Source: CBDDLJ01 sp965230635
GTDB lineage: Bacteria; Pseudomonadota; Gammaproteobacteria; UBA1113
DNA length: 64,000 nt
Assembly: GCA_965230635.1 (NCBI GenBank)
Contig: CBDDLJ010000009.1
Coordinates: 248,001-312,000, forward strand
Direction of reading: 5' to 3'
Positions 1 through 10,020 of the stretch are shown here, piece by piece. Under the pieces are notes generated by a model, which saw nothing but the letters and a program-made list of their open reading frames with translations, made no database searches and was not told the origin of the DNA. A program made the translations under genes and the position numbers. How positions within the stretch are numbered: position 1 is the first letter of the stretch; each line of letters opens with the position of its first letter.

Positions 1-1
1 A

Positions 2-511
2 CATGAAAAAATAGGTATTGAAAATGGTTTAATGACAACAATACATGCTTACACTAATGATCAAGTATTGTCAGATTCTTACCATAAAGATATGCGTCGA
101 GCACGTTCTGCGGCAGTGTCTATGATTCCTACCAGCACTGGCGCAGCTGCCGCTGTTGGTTTAGTCTTACCAGAGTTAAGTGGTAGGTTAGACGGCTTTG
201 CTATTCGAGTACCGGTTAATAATGTTTCTCTTGTTGATTTAACTTTTGTGGCGAAACGTACAACCAGTGTTAAAGAAATAAATCAAGTTGTAAAAGCTGC
301 TGCTGAAAGTGAATTAACAGGAGTTCTTGAATATACCGAGGAACCGTTAGTTTCTATAGACTTTAATCATAATTCGGCCTCTTCTATTTTTGATTCAACA
401 GAAACACGAGTTATTGGCAAGATGGTGAAAGTATTATCTTGGTATGATAATGAATGGGGATTCTCTAATCGAATGTTAGACACAGCTATTGCGTTAATGA
501 ATACCAACTAA
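2..511 (+). CDS. gapA: Glyceraldehyde-3-phosphate dehydrogenase, C-terminal part
   Basis: Glycolytic enzyme that converts glyceraldehyde-3-phosphate to 1,3-bisphosphoglycerate with NAD. The open frame runs in from before the window. The visible part starts just before the catalytic-histidine motif TTIHAYTNDQ and ends with the conserved SWYDNEWGFSNRM block near the C-terminus. The catalytic cysteine and the NAD-binding domain lie upstream and cannot be checked. It is followed 35 bases later by pgk and then pyk, which is a glycolysis gene block. About 170 visible residues agree with the expected C-terminal half of a protein of about 335 residues. Confidence 0.96.
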   Translation, partial: HEKIGIENGLMTTIHAYTNDQVLSDSYHKDMRRARSAAVSMIPTSTGAAAAVGLVLPELSGRLDGFAIRVPVNNVSLVDLTFVAKRTTSVKEINQVVKAAAESELTGVLEYTEEPLVSIDFNHNSASSIFDSTETRVIGKMVKVLSWYDNEWGFSNRMLDTAIALMNTN

Positions 512-546
512 CTAAGTGCTAAGTATCTGTTGAATGGGGCGATGAT

Positions 547-1737
547 ATGCAACTATTGCAAATGAAAGATGTAGACTTGACAAACAAACGTGTTTTAATT
601 CGAGAAGATTTTAATACACCTATAGAAGATAATAAAATTACTAGTGATAATCGTATTAGAATGGCACTTCCTACTATTAAAGCAGCTTTAGAACAAAATG
701 CAGCTGTCATCTTAATGTCTCATTTAGGACGCCCAAAGCAAGGTGAGCTTGATAAATGCTACTCTCTTTCATTGGCTGCTGAACGGCTATCTGAGTTACT
801 AGAGCAACCGGTTCGACTTGAACCAGATTGGCAAGCAGGAATCGAAATACAGCCTGGAGATGTTGTGCTTTGTGAGAACGTTCGGCTTGATCCGGGTGAA
901 ACAAAAAATGATGAAGCTTTAGCAAAGACAATGGCTGCGCTCTGTGATATTTTTGTTATGGATGCTTTTGCTAGCGCACACCGTGCTCATGCGTCTACTC
1001 ATGGCGTTATTCGCTTTGCTCCGGTTGCTTGTGCAGGGCCTTTGTTTTTAAAAGAACTCACCGTTCTAAAACAAGTCTTTGAAAAAGCTAAGCGGCCAGT
1101 ACTTGCCATTGTTGGTGGTGCTAAAATATCAACAAAATTTGCTGTGTTAAAATCGTTAAGCGAAAAAGTAGACAAATTAATCGTTGGTGGGGGAATTGCG
1201 AATACTTTTATTGCTGCGAAAGGATTCTCCGTAGGCAAATCACTTTATGAAAAAGAGTTATTAGTTGAAACAAAAGAATTGATAGATCATGCTCAATCTA
1301 CTGGTTGTGATATCCCTATGCTCAAGGATGCGGTTGTTGCCAAGCAGTGTAAAGCAGACACATTAACTGATGTAGTATCTATAGAAAAAATTGCAGATGA
1401 TGATATGATTTTGGATATTGGTCCTAAAACTAGTCAATATTATCAAACATTAATCCAACAAGCAGCGACTATTATCTGGAGTGGTCCTGTCGGTGTTTTC
1501 GAGTTGTCACCTTTTTCTCAGGGAACGCATGATATCGCTAAGTGTATTGCTAATCATGATGCTTTTTCTGTAGCCGGTGGTGGCGATACCATTGCTGCAC
1601 TGGATAAATTTAACTGCAGTGATAAAATGTCTTATATCTCAACCGGCGGTAGTGCTTTTTTAGAATTCATCGAAGGTAAAACATTGCCTTCTATTGCTGT
1701 GTTACAACAACGAGCTAATATTAATGTTGAGAATTAA
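547..1737 (+). CDS. pgk: Phosphoglycerate kinase
   Basis: Cytosolic glycolytic kinase that transfers phosphate from 1,3-bisphosphoglycerate to ADP. At 396 residues it has normal length. Family motifs seen are SHLGRPKQG near residue 58, the hinge-region sequence GPVGVFE, and the nucleotide-binding GGGDTIAAL near the C-terminus. The usual N-terminal RVDFNVP motif reads REDFNTPI here, a small departure from most bacterial enzymes. The ATG at 547 has a G-rich stretch about 8 bases upstream. It lies between gapA and pyk on the same strand, 9 bases before pyk, so the three genes are probably co-transcribed. Confidence 0.97.
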   Translation: MQLLQMKDVDLTNKRVLIREDFNTPIEDNKITSDNRIRMALPTIKAALEQNAAVILMSHLGRPKQGELDKCYSLSLAAERLSELLEQPVRLEPDWQAGIEIQPGDVVLCENVRLDPGETKNDEALAKTMAALCDIFVMDAFASAHRAHASTHGVIRFAPVACAGPLFLKELTVLKQVFEKAKRPVLAIVGGAKISTKFAVLKSLSEKVDKLIVGGGIANTFIAAKGFSVGKSLYEKELLVETKELIDHAQSTGCDIPMLKDAVVAKQCKADTLTDVVSIEKIADDDMILDIGPKTSQYYQTLIQQAATIIWSGPVGVFELSPFSQGTHDIAKCIANHDAFSVAGGGDTIAALDKFNCSDKMSYISTGGSAFLEFIEGKTLPSIAVLQQRANINVEN

Positions 1738-1746
1738 GGATCATTA

Positions 1747-3186
1747 ATGCATATATACTCACCACCTAAACGAACAAAAATCATCGCAACGCTTGGTCCT
1801 GCTTGTGATGATCGTGAAATTTTAAAAGCAATTATTAACAAAGGTGTTGATTTGATTCGCTTGAATTTTTCTCATGGAAACGCTGAAGAACATAAAAAAC
1901 GTGCTAGTATGATTCGTGAGCTTACGAAAGAAACTGGCAGACAAGTCGGCATTTTAGCTGATTTACAAGGACCAAAAATTCGTATTGCTCGATTCAAGCA
2001 AGGTAAAGTTGACTTAAAAGAAAACCAAACATTTATATTAGATATCAATCTTGGTTGCGATCAAGGTGATGAAAAGTCTGTTGGTATTGACTACAAAGGT
2101 TTAGTCAGCGATGTCAGCAAAGATGATGTGTTGCTGTTGAATGATGGCCACATCATATTACAAGTTAACCATGTTTCTTCATCTAAGATTACAACAAGCG
2201 TGCTTGTTGGCGGTGAGTTATCAAACAACAAAGGCATTAACCGGCAAGGTGGTGGATTATCAGCAAAATTTCTTACTGATAAAGATCGAGAGGACTTAAA
2301 GACAGCGATAAAAATAGAAGCAGATTATATTGCCGTTTCTTTTCCTCGTTCAGGAGATGATATCCATGAAGCTAGAAAATTAATTAATCAAGCTAATGGA
2401 CAAGCAGGCATTATTGCAAAAATAGAGCGCAGTGAGGCGATCAGTGATATTGACAATATTATTTTAGCATCGGATGCGATAATGATAGCACGAGGTGACT
2501 TAGGTGTTGAAATTGGCGATGCTGAATTGCCTTCAGTGCAAAAATCCATTATTCGAAGATGTCGTGATTTAGATCGTGCTGTTATTACCGCAACACAAAT
2601 GATGGATTCAATGATTGAAAATATTATTCCAACTCGAGCTGAAGTGTTTGATGTAGCGAATGCTGTGTTAGATGGAACAGATGCTGTCATGTTATCAGCT
2701 GAGACTGCAGTAGGAAAACATCCAGAAAAAGTCATTGAAGCAACGGCACGCATTTGTCGTGGTGCAGAGAAAAATCCTTTGACGCAAGTATCTAAACACC
2801 GGCTTGAGTGTAAATTTCAAAAAGTCGATGAGGCCATTGCTATGGCCGTCATGTACACCGCTAATCATTTAAATATTAGAGCGATTATTGCGCTAACTGA
2901 ATCAGGTTCGACGACATTATATATGTCACGAATACGTTCTGGTATTCCTATCTATGCACTAACCCGCCATATCGCAACACAACGTAAAATTACCTTATAT
3001 CGTGGCGTTTACCCCATTCATTTTGATGTCACTCAAATATCGCAAATAGCCATTAACCAAGCAGCGGTGGATCTTCTTAAAGACTTAGATTTGGTTAAAA
3101 CAGGAGATTTAGTCATTTTAACCAAAGGTGATTATATGGGTGTTCATGGTGGAACCAATGCGATGAAAATTATCAAAGTGTTATAA
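1747..3186 (+). CDS. pyk: Pyruvate kinase
   Basis: Final step of glycolysis, making pyruvate and ATP from phosphoenolpyruvate. The 479-residue length fits bacterial pyruvate kinase. Motifs seen are KIIATLGPACDD at the N-terminus, RLNFSHG, ADLQGPKIRI, the active-site MIARGDLGVEIG, and the signature ITATQMMDSMI followed by TRAEVFDVANAV. The C-terminal allosteric-type domain is present (TESGSTTLYMSR region). It is the third gene of the gap-pgk-pyk block and converges on kdsB, leaving only 27 bases between the two stop codons. Confidence 0.97.
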   Translation: MHIYSPPKRTKIIATLGPACDDREILKAIINKGVDLIRLNFSHGNAEEHKKRASMIRELTKETGRQVGILADLQGPKIRIARFKQGKVDLKENQTFILDINLGCDQGDEKSVGIDYKGLVSDVSKDDVLLLNDGHIILQVNHVSSSKITTSVLVGGELSNNKGINRQGGGLSAKFLTDKDREDLKTAIKIEADYIAVSFPRSGDDIHEARKLINQANGQAGIIAKIERSEAISDIDNIILASDAIMIARGDLGVEIGDAELPSVQKSIIRRCRDLDRAVITATQMMDSMIENIIPTRAEVFDVANAVLDGTDAVMLSAETAVGKHPEKVIEATARICRGAEKNPLTQVSKHRLECKFQKVDEAIAMAVMYTANHLNIRAIIALTESGSTTLYMSRIRSGIPIYALTRHIATQRKITLYRGVYPIHFDVTQISQIAINQAAVDLLKDLDLVKTGDLVILTKGDYMGVHGGTNAMKIIKVL

Positions 3187-3213
3187 ACTGCTGATACAAA
3201 ACAAATTTGGCTA

Positions 3214-3942
3214 TTATTCACATGGATACATTTGTGCTTGTTCCAATTCTTCAGCAGTATTAATTTCTAGTGTTCGATGTTTTGTTTTACACACTTTAAT
3301 TTTGTAGCCATTCTCAATCGCTCTCAGCTGTTCAAGTGATTCCGTTTTTTCTAAAGGTGTTTGTGGCCACTTTGTATATTGCAATAAAAAGTCACGTTGA
3401 TATGCGTAAATACCCATGTGGTGTAACACCGGCAATTTTTCATTCGCTTGTCGGATATGAGGAATAGGTGCACGGGAAAAATAAATGGCATAGTTTTGCT
3501 GATCAAGCAGAACTTTAACAATGTTAGGATTTTCGTGCTCATCAGGAAATGTTAAGTCATAAGCTAGCGTTGCCATAACAGGATTTTCTCCAGAAAGGTA
3601 TGGCTTAGCTAATTCTGTCAACATGTCAGAACGAATAAAAGGTTCATCGCCTTGTAAGTTAATAACTACATCCATTTTAGGAAAGGCTTCAGCAACCACT
3701 GCGACTCTATCTGAGCCGGTTTTAATATGTTGATCGGTCATGAATACATCGCCACCCACGTCTTCAATCATGGTTTTGATGTCGTAACTGTCCGTTGCAA
3801 CGACTAATTTAGATAGAGTGGGACATTGCTTTGCACGCAAATATGTCATTTGAATCATGGGTTGGCCTTGGATGCTGGACAACATTTTGTTAGGTAAGCG
3901 TGTGGATTTTAACCGCGCAGGAATAACACACATGATTTTCAT
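3214..3942 (-). CDS. kdsB: 3-deoxy-manno-octulosonate cytidylyltransferase
   Basis: Activates KDO as CMP-KDO for lipopolysaccharide inner-core assembly, so the organism is likely to make a KDO-containing lipid A core. The nucleotidyltransferase motif PARLKSTRLPNKML sits at residues 8-21. The LQGDEPFI block that contributes to nucleotide and metal binding is also present. At 242 residues it has family length (about 245-255). It is transcribed leftward and separated from rpiA by about 85 bases. Confidence 0.96.
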   Translation of the reverse strand: MKIMCVIPARLKSTRLPNKMLSSIQGQPMIQMTYLRAKQCPTLSKLVVATDSYDIKTMIEDVGGDVFMTDQHIKTGSDRVAVVAEAFPKMDVVINLQGDEPFIRSDMLTELAKPYLSGENPVMATLAYDLTFPDEHENPNIVKVLLDQQNYAIYFSRAPIPHIRQANEKLPVLHHMGIYAYQRDFLLQYTKWPQTPLEKTESLEQLRAIENGYKIKVCKTKHRTLEINTAEELEQAQMYPCE

Positions 3943-4026
3943 ATCTTTATTAGCCTTTTAATACAAAAAAGACAGTGTAACATGTTTGATTCTGCAAACA
4001 AAAGTACATTGATTAACCCTTTGCGC

Positions 4027-4686
4027 TTAAATTATAAGTGTTTTGACTGCTGTGTCAGTACCGAGTAAAATGATATCAGCCGGTCGGGCAGCAAATAAAC
4101 CATTGGTTACCACCCCGACAATATTGTTTAATTTTTCTTCCATTTCAATCGGCTTAAGGATTTTTAAATGATAAACATCCAAGATAATATTGCCATTATC
4201 AGTAATAAAATCATCGCGGTAAACTGGATCACCGCCTAATTCGACTATTTTTCGTGCAACGTAACTGCGAGCCATAGGAATGACTTCAACAGGTAGTGGG
4301 AAGCTGCCAAAAACATTATCCATTTTACTGCTATCTGCAATACAAATGAATTTTTCAGAGGCTGCTGCAATAATTTTCTCGCGTGTTAATGCACCACCAC
4401 CACCTTTTATTAGCTGTAGAATGCTATTAATTTGGTCAGCTCCATCGATATATAAGGGTAATTGACTTGTTGAGTTAAGATCAAAAACGGGAATGCCATA
4501 GTTTTTTAATCTTGACGCAGTTGCTTTAGAACTAGCAACAGCGCCCTCAATGCAATGTTTTTTTGTAGCTAGTGCATCAATGAACAAATCGGCAGTAGAG
4601 CCGGTACCAACACCGATAATGGAGCCTTCTTCAACATACGTTAACGCTGCTTCAGCAGCAGCCTTTTTTTGAGCTTCTAACGTCAT
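4027..4686 (-). CDS. rpiA: Ribose-5-phosphate isomerase A
   Basis: Interconverts ribose-5-phosphate and ribulose-5-phosphate in the pentose phosphate pathway. Motifs seen are GVGTGSTADLFIDAL near the N-terminus, YIDGADQI, and KGGGGALTREKI, which together form the sugar-phosphate site. Two ATGs lie close together. The one at 4686 is preferred because an AAGG motif lies 6 bases before it, giving 219 residues, the same length as Escherichia coli RpiA. The ATG at 4692 touches the AAGG directly. Confidence 0.96.
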   Translation of the reverse strand: MTLEAQKKAAAEAALTYVEEGSIIGVGTGSTADLFIDALATKKHCIEGAVASSKATASRLKNYGIPVFDLNSTSQLPLYIDGADQINSILQLIKGGGGALTREKIIAAASEKFICIADSSKMDNVFGSFPLPVEVIPMARSYVARKIVELGGDPVYRDDFITDNGNIILDVYHLKILKPIEMEEKLNNIVGVVTNGLFAARPADIILLGTDTAVKTLII

Positions 4687-4824
4687 CGCCATCCTTATTT
4701 CAGATAATTTTGTGACTTAGAAGGTTATGCTAAAGGGAGAGAATAGTCAAAAAACAGTGATTTGTATTTATATTTTATTTAAAAAGACGATAAAAGTGTT
4801 TAAACAGAAAGCACAATGTGCTTG

Positions 4825-5400
4825 CTAGCATGAGTAAGTGCATAAAAAATAAAAAACTTGTCCCGCTTTTTTTTGTCGGTGTATTTGCCAGGTTGTTGGT
4901 AGAGAGGATAGAACAGTATGGGTGTGATGCTCAAAATAAATAAACGCATTTTTCTGTAGATAGTCATGTTTTTGTAATAATTGCCAGCACGTTGTTAGCA
5001 AATTGCTTTGATAAGGAGGATCAAGGAAAACAATATTAAATTTGCTTGATGGACTTTGTTGTAAAAACTGCAAGGCATCTTGTTGAATCATTGTAAAATT
5101 TTTCTGACTGGATAACGATTGTAAATTTTGTTGTATGATTTTAATCGCTTTTTTATTTTGCTCTACAAAAGTGACAGAAGCAGCACCACGAGAAAGCGCT
5201 TCTATACCGAGAATACCACTGCCGGCAAACAAATCAAGACAATTGGCATCATGTAAGTAAGGTGTTAACCAATTAAATACTGTTTCGCGTACACGATCAG
5301 GCGTTGGGCGTAAATTTTCCACGCTAGGGAAAATGATTTTTCTACCACGCCATAATCCAGCAATGATACGTACTTGATTGCTCTGATTGGTTTTTACCAT
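4825..5400 (-). CDS. rsmD: 16S rRNA (guanine966-N2)-methyltransferase
   Basis: Methylates G966 of 16S rRNA using S-adenosylmethionine. The 191 residues carry the family hallmarks RIIAGLWRGRKI at the N-terminus, RPTPDRVRETVFNWL, the SAM-binding LDLFAGSGILGIEAL, and the catalytic DPPY. The start codon overlaps the 3' end of the upstream M16 peptidase gene by 7 bases, so the two are translationally close. The same neighbourhood of rsmD, M16 peptidases and ftsY is familiar in gammaproteobacteria. Confidence 0.95.
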   Translation of the reverse strand: MVKTNQSNQVRIIAGLWRGRKIIFPSVENLRPTPDRVRETVFNWLTPYLHDANCLDLFAGSGILGIEALSRGAASVTFVEQNKKAIKIIQQNLQSLSSQKNFTMIQQDALQFLQQSPSSKFNIVFLDPPYQSNLLTTCWQLLQKHDYLQKNAFIYFEHHTHTVLSSLPTTWQIHRQKKAGQVFYFLCTYSC

Positions 5401-6779
5401 GAAACTGGAATCATTTGATTTTCAGCTAATGCTTGTCCTTGTTTATTGCTAGATTTTTTTGTTTCTTTTTCTGGCCCCACGGTGACAGTCACTAATTGTT
5501 TTGGACGCACAATGGTTTTAAATGCTTGAATAATTTCTTCACGTGTGACTTTGCTTACTTTTTCACCATAGGTATCTAAATAGTCTAAAGGCAATTGATA
5601 AAAACCAATATTCATAACCGTATTTAAAATATCCATATTACTTTGCAGCAAGGTTGGAAAATTATCAATAATTCCTTTTTTTGCATTTTCAACTTCTTCC
5701 TCACTAGGACCTGTTCGTAAAAAATTATCAATAACGTGATAGCTAACGTCAATGGCTTGTTTTGCATGATCATTGCGCGTTAATAGCGAGATTAAAAAGG
5801 GCCCGGTTTCTTGCATGGGGAGGAAGCGACTAGAAACATTGTAACTCAAGCCTTTTTCTTCTCTTACTTGCTTAAATAAACGTGAATTTAATGGTGCTCC
5901 ACCTAGGATATAGTTCCCAACTAACAGAGGGAATTTATAGGGATTATCGTATTTTGTACCAAATTCACCAATTCGAATGTAGGTTTGTGTGGCAGGGTAG
6001 GCAATATGTTTTTGCATGGTTGTTGGTTGGTACTTTGGTGCAGCTAATGCTTTTGCCTGGCTGCCAGCAGGTAAATGACCAACTAATTGATCCGCTATAT
6101 TTTTTGCCATTTCTTTGTTTACATTTCCAACTATTCCAATAATGGCATTGTTTGCAACATAGTATTGCTTATAAAAATTTTTCACATCAGTAATTTTTAT
6201 CTGTTTAATTGTATGTTCATTACCAATGAGAGGGTGGCCGTAAGGATGGTTGCCATAAACTAATTTGTAAAAAGCATTGGAAGCAATCGTGGCAGGAGAA
6301 GACTTTTGGTTATCTATTTGCGTTAGTATTTCATTTTTTACTCGTTTAAAATTACGCTCAGGAAAATTAGCATATGTAATGATATCAGCCATGTTGCTTA
6401 ATGCTGGCTGTAAAAATTTGTCATCATTTAATGAGCGTAAATTAATGCTTGCTTTATCTAAACTAGTACCCAGACTAAAGATAGCGCCAACCTTTTCAAA
6501 ATTTTCCGCAATTTCATCTGCTGATTGATTATCTGTGCCTTCTTCTAGTAACGAATTGGTCAAGTTAGCAATACCAAATTTTTCACTATCTCTGGCAGAC
6601 CCAGCAGAAAAAACAATGCTGATATCAACCATAGGCAGCTCAGGTATGTTAACATATAAAACTTTTGCGCCATTATTGGTTTTCCATTGGTCTATGTTAA
6701 CAACAGATTTTGTTTGTGCGGCCATGGATTGGCTAGTAATACAGTATAAAATCGCAGCGAAGATGATTGACTTTTTCAT
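5394..6779 (-). CDS. M16 family peptidase-like protein, lacks the zinc motif
   Basis: 461-residue exported protein of the M16 (pitrilysin/processing peptidase) fold. The N-terminus resembles a signal peptide ending near SMAAQ. Where active members carry HxxEH, this one reads LTNSLLEEGTD, so the zinc ligands are missing. That is typical of the non-catalytic partner in paired M16 proteins. The C-terminal domain has the family's RLFKQVREEKGLSYNV segment. The start codon overlaps the stop of the upstream catalytic M16 gene (TAATG), which supports translational coupling and a heterodimer acting in the periplasm. Substrate is unknown. Confidence 0.9.
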   Translation of the reverse strand: MKKSIIFAAILYCITSQSMAAQTKSVVNIDQWKTNNGAKVLYVNIPELPMVDISIVFSAGSARDSEKFGIANLTNSLLEEGTDNQSADEIAENFEKVGAIFSLGTSLDKASINLRSLNDDKFLQPALSNMADIITYANFPERNFKRVKNEILTQIDNQKSSPATIASNAFYKLVYGNHPYGHPLIGNEHTIKQIKITDVKNFYKQYYVANNAIIGIVGNVNKEMAKNIADQLVGHLPAGSQAKALAAPKYQPTTMQKHIAYPATQTYIRIGEFGTKYDNPYKFPLLVGNYILGGAPLNSRLFKQVREEKGLSYNVSSRFLPMQETGPFLISLLTRNDHAKQAIDVSYHVIDNFLRTGPSEEEVENAKKGIIDNFPTLLQSNMDILNTVMNIGFYQLPLDYLDTYGEKVSKVTREEIIQAFKTIVRPKQLVTVTVGPEKETKKSSNKQGQALAENQMIPVSW

Positions 6780-8155
6780 TAATGATTTCCTTCTTTACGT
6801 TTAGTTTGTACTAAATTGTCATTTTGCGGTTTTAGTATTGCTACCGTCATTTGCTCTGGGACTAAATACTTATTAGCAACAGCTTGCACTTGTTCGGCAG
6901 TTATTGCTTCGACTTGTTTTTTAAAATTGCTACTTTCCTGCCAAGATAAACCTATACTGGAAAGTGCACCATATTTTAATGCTTGGGATGTAATAGAGTC
7001 TTTATCGTAGACATCATCTGCGATAATAAGTGCTTTGACTTTATCCAGTTCTGATGGGTCAATAGCCTGTACTTGAATTTTTTTAATTTCCGCCAGAATG
7101 GCTTGCTTCAAGGCGGGAATTTTTTTATTTTTTGCTGGCATTGCCGCAATCGTGAATAAATGAGGTAGGCGATAATAAATTCCATAATAAGCACTTGCGC
7201 CGGCTGCTACTTCTTGTTTTCTAATTAATTGTTTGCCAAAACGACTGCTGTCTCCCATGCTTAATATGGATGCTGCTATTTTTAGTGCATAAGGCTCCCA
7301 TTTTTCTTTTGCTGTTGTGACTGTTGGCACATTAAATCCTATGAGCAATGAAGGAACTTGTGCAGGACGTTTTATAATAACTTCACGTAAACCATAGGCT
7401 GGAACAGTAGAGAATGTTTTTATTTCTGGCAGTTTTTTTGGTGCAATATTGCCAAAATATTTCTCTGCCATTTTGAAAACATCACTGGGAATCACATCAC
7501 CAACAATGACCAATGTTGCATTATTCGGTAGATACCATTGCTGATACCAATTTTTAAGATCATTAACTGTCATGTTGTCTAAATCGCTAGGCCAACCAAT
7601 AACAGGATTATGATAAGGAATCGCTAAAAAGGCAGCAGCAAGAAAATGTTCATATGTTAATGAGTTGGGATTGTTTTCAACGCGCATATGCCGTTCTTCT
7701 TTAACCACTTCAATTTCTTTTTTAAATTCTTCTTCAGATAAAATTAAATTTTGCATACGGTCAGCTTCTAGTTGCATAACCAGTGGTAATTTATCAACAT
7801 TAATGTTGACATGATAACCAGTGTAATCTTCACCGGTGAAAGCATTTAAGCTACCACCATTGTCAGAAATGGTTTTGGAAAATTGTCCTTTTCCGACATT
7901 TTTCGTGCCTTTAAACATCATGTGTTCTAACGCATGTGAAATGCCAGTAATACCATTAGGTTCATAACTGCTGCCAATGTGATACATGAGTAATGACATG
8001 ATAATGGGTGATCGGTGATCTTCTTTTACTAATACGGTTAAACCATTTTTTAATTGATATTCTGATACCGTATTAGCCAACAGAGCACTAGGATAATTGC
8101 TGAGACAAACCATCAGCAGTGTAAAAAATAGTTGCAATTTCTTCATGGGTGGCAT
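6779..8155 (-). CDS. M16 family zinc peptidase, catalytic partner
   Basis: 458-residue exported zinc peptidase. A signal peptide covers about residues 4-28. The inverted zinc motif HALEH lies at residues 74-78, and the third ligand region EVVKEE lies about 75 residues later, as expected for M16B enzymes. It is the first gene of a leftward unit that continues into the zinc-less M16 paralogue and rsmD. The ATG at 8155 follows an AGGA motif closely; a second ATG at 8146 is possible. It is divergent from ftsY, with about 88 bases between them that must hold both promoters. Confidence 0.93.
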   Translation of the reverse strand: MPPMKKLQLFFTLLMVCLSNYPSALLANTVSEYQLKNGLTVLVKEDHRSPIIMSLLMYHIGSSYEPNGITGISHALEHMMFKGTKNVGKGQFSKTISDNGGSLNAFTGEDYTGYHVNINVDKLPLVMQLEADRMQNLILSEEEFKKEIEVVKEERHMRVENNPNSLTYEHFLAAAFLAIPYHNPVIGWPSDLDNMTVNDLKNWYQQWYLPNNATLVIVGDVIPSDVFKMAEKYFGNIAPKKLPEIKTFSTVPAYGLREVIIKRPAQVPSLLIGFNVPTVTTAKEKWEPYALKIAASILSMGDSSRFGKQLIRKQEVAAGASAYYGIYYRLPHLFTIAAMPAKNKKIPALKQAILAEIKKIQVQAIDPSELDKVKALIIADDVYDKDSITSQALKYGALSSIGLSWQESSNFKKQVEAITAEQVQAVANKYLVPEQMTVAILKPQNDNLVQTKRKEGNH

Positions 8156-8243
8156 TTTTCCTGGTTAAGTCTTTTCCAATTTTACAATAAGTGCTAGGAT
8201 ATTCTATTTCAAGGGCAATTACTACCAAAGGTGGCTAAAAAGC

Positions 8244-9326
8244 ATGCTAAAAATCTTCAAGCGTAAAAAAGAGACTCATGAAGCAAAAGTCAGTCCAGAT
8301 TTTGATCATTCTGAGGCAAAAAAATCTGCAGGGGATTTGCCTGAAGAGGAAAGTAAAAAAGAGTCAGGTAAAATAGGCTTTTTTCGGCGGTTAAAAAACG
8401 GATTAAGTAAAACGCGTAATAATTTAGGAAATGGTTTAGCTAACTTAATCTTGGGTAAAAAGACAATCGATGCCGATTTGTTTGAAGAAATTGAAACGCA
8501 ATTATTACTTGCAGACGTTGGCGTCGATACAACTAAAAAGATAATTCAAGCATTAACGGATCGGGTAAGCAGAAAAGAGTTAACCGATACGGATGCATTA
8601 TACCAAGCCTTGCAATCTTTACTGCTAGAAATATTACAGCCAGTAAACAAACCTTTAATCATTGATGCAGAGTCAGTAAAACCTTATGTTATTTTAGTGA
8701 TAGGTGTTAATGGGTCAGGTAAAACAACAACAATTGGTAAGTTAGCAAAAAAACTGCAGAATCAAGGCAAGAGTGTTATGCTAGCTGCAGGTGATACCTT
8801 CCGTGCAGCGGCAGTTGAACAGTTACAAATTTGGGGAGAGCGCAATAATACTCCTGTTATTGCACAGCATACCGGAGCAGATAGTGCATCAGTGGTTTAT
8901 GATGCTTTTTCTGCAGCACAAGCACGAAATATCGATGTTTTAATTGCAGATACCGCAGGGCGTTTACATACACAAAATGATTTGATGAATGAGTTATCTA
9001 AAGTAAAACGCGTGTTGGGAAAAATAGATGCAAAAGCGCCGCATGAAATTTTATTAGTATTAGATTCAAGCGTAGGTCAAAATGCATTATTACAAGCAAA
9101 AAGTTTTAATCAAGCATTGCAAGTGACCGGTATTGCGTTAACCAAGCTAGACGGTACCGCTAAAGGTGGAATAATTTTTGCCATAGCAAATGAATTTGCG
9201 CTGCCAGTGCGTTACATCGGCCTTGGTGAAGGTATTGAAGATTTACGTGACTTTGACGCAGAAACGTTTATTAATGTGTTATTTACACAAGAAGCGAACA
9301 GTGATCATGCCGAAACACAGCAGTAA
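8244..9326 (+). CDS. ftsY: Signal recognition particle receptor FtsY
   Basis: Membrane-associated GTPase that docks ribosome-SRP complexes at the translocon. An acidic and basic N-terminal extension (about residues 1-45) is followed by the NG domain. GTPase motifs are GVNGSGKTT at residues 154-162, DTAGRLHTQNDLM, and LTKLDGTAKGG. The G2-like motif DSSVGQNALL replaces the more common DATTGQN. The 3' end overlaps ftsE by 20 bases, so ftsY, ftsE and ftsX form a tightly packed operon. Confidence 0.97.
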   Translation: MLKIFKRKKETHEAKVSPDFDHSEAKKSAGDLPEEESKKESGKIGFFRRLKNGLSKTRNNLGNGLANLILGKKTIDADLFEEIETQLLLADVGVDTTKKIIQALTDRVSRKELTDTDALYQALQSLLLEILQPVNKPLIIDAESVKPYVILVIGVNGSGKTTTIGKLAKKLQNQGKSVMLAAGDTFRAAAVEQLQIWGERNNTPVIAQHTGADSASVVYDAFSAAQARNIDVLIADTAGRLHTQNDLMNELSKVKRVLGKIDAKAPHEILLVLDSSVGQNALLQAKSFNQALQVTGIALTKLDGTAKGGIIFAIANEFALPVRYIGLGEGIEDLRDFDAETFINVLFTQEANSDHAETQQ

Positions 9327-10020
9327 AAAACAATCCAGCATCATCCAAGTTGATAATGTAACCAAATGTTATAATGCAACATCAGAAGTGCTTAGCCACG
9401 TCAGTTTTTCTATTGAGACAGGTGAAATGGCTTTTTTAACTGGCCATTCAGGTGCTGGTAAGAGTACGCTGTTAAAGTTATTAACGCTTATCGAACGACC
9501 TTCACAGGGCAATGTTTACATCGCTGGCAAATGTTTAAATAAATGCCGAGACCGTTTTAAAGCACGGTTACGCCGCAATATTGGTGTCATACTCCAAAAT
9601 CCTTATTTGCTTGATGAGCATACGGTTTTTGAAAATATAGCCTTGCCACTCATTATTGCTGGATTTTATAAAAAAGAAGCAGAGCGCCGAGTACGAGCCG
9701 CATTGGATAAAGTGGGTTTACTCTCTAAAGAGAAGTTATATCCAGCAGAGTTATCAGGTGGGGAACAACAACGGGTGAGCATTGCTAGAGCGATTGTTAA
9801 TAAGCCAAAAATTCTGTTAGCGGATGAACCAACCGGTAACTTGGATCCAGGACTGTCAACGGATATTATAAAATTGTTTGAAGCTTTTAACCAAGTTGGT
9901 GTGACCGTATTAATTGCATCGCATGATTTAGCCTTAATTGGTGGGTTACAATACCGGATTTTGACATTGCACCAGGGCAGATTAGTTGGTAAAGGAGTAA
10001 ATGTCACTGATGCCGCCTAG
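9307..10020 (+). CDS. ftsE: Cell division ATP-binding protein FtsE
   Basis: ATPase partner of FtsX, which links divisome assembly to peptidoglycan hydrolase activation. The ATG at 9307, inside the end of ftsY, gives 237 residues. A much earlier in-frame start would only add sequence read from ftsY. Motifs are Walker A GHSGAGKST, signature LSGGEQQRVSIARA, and Walker B LLADEPTG. The final 20 bases overlap ftsX. Confidence 0.95.
   Translation: MPKHSSKKQSSIIQVDNVTKCYNATSEVLSHVSFSIETGEMAFLTGHSGAGKSTLLKLLTLIERPSQGNVYIAGKCLNKCRDRFKARLRRNIGVILQNPYLLDEHTVFENIALPLIIAGFYKKEAERRVRAALDKVGLLSKEKLYPAELSGGEQQRVSIARAIVNKPKILLADEPTGNLDPGLSTDIIKLFEAFNQVGVTVLIASHDLALIGGLQYRILTLHQGRLVGKGVNVTDAA

Noticed and set aside
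9190..9306. Upstream extension of ftsE
   Set aside because: The added residues are the ftsY coding sequence read in another frame; FtsE family length begins at 9307.
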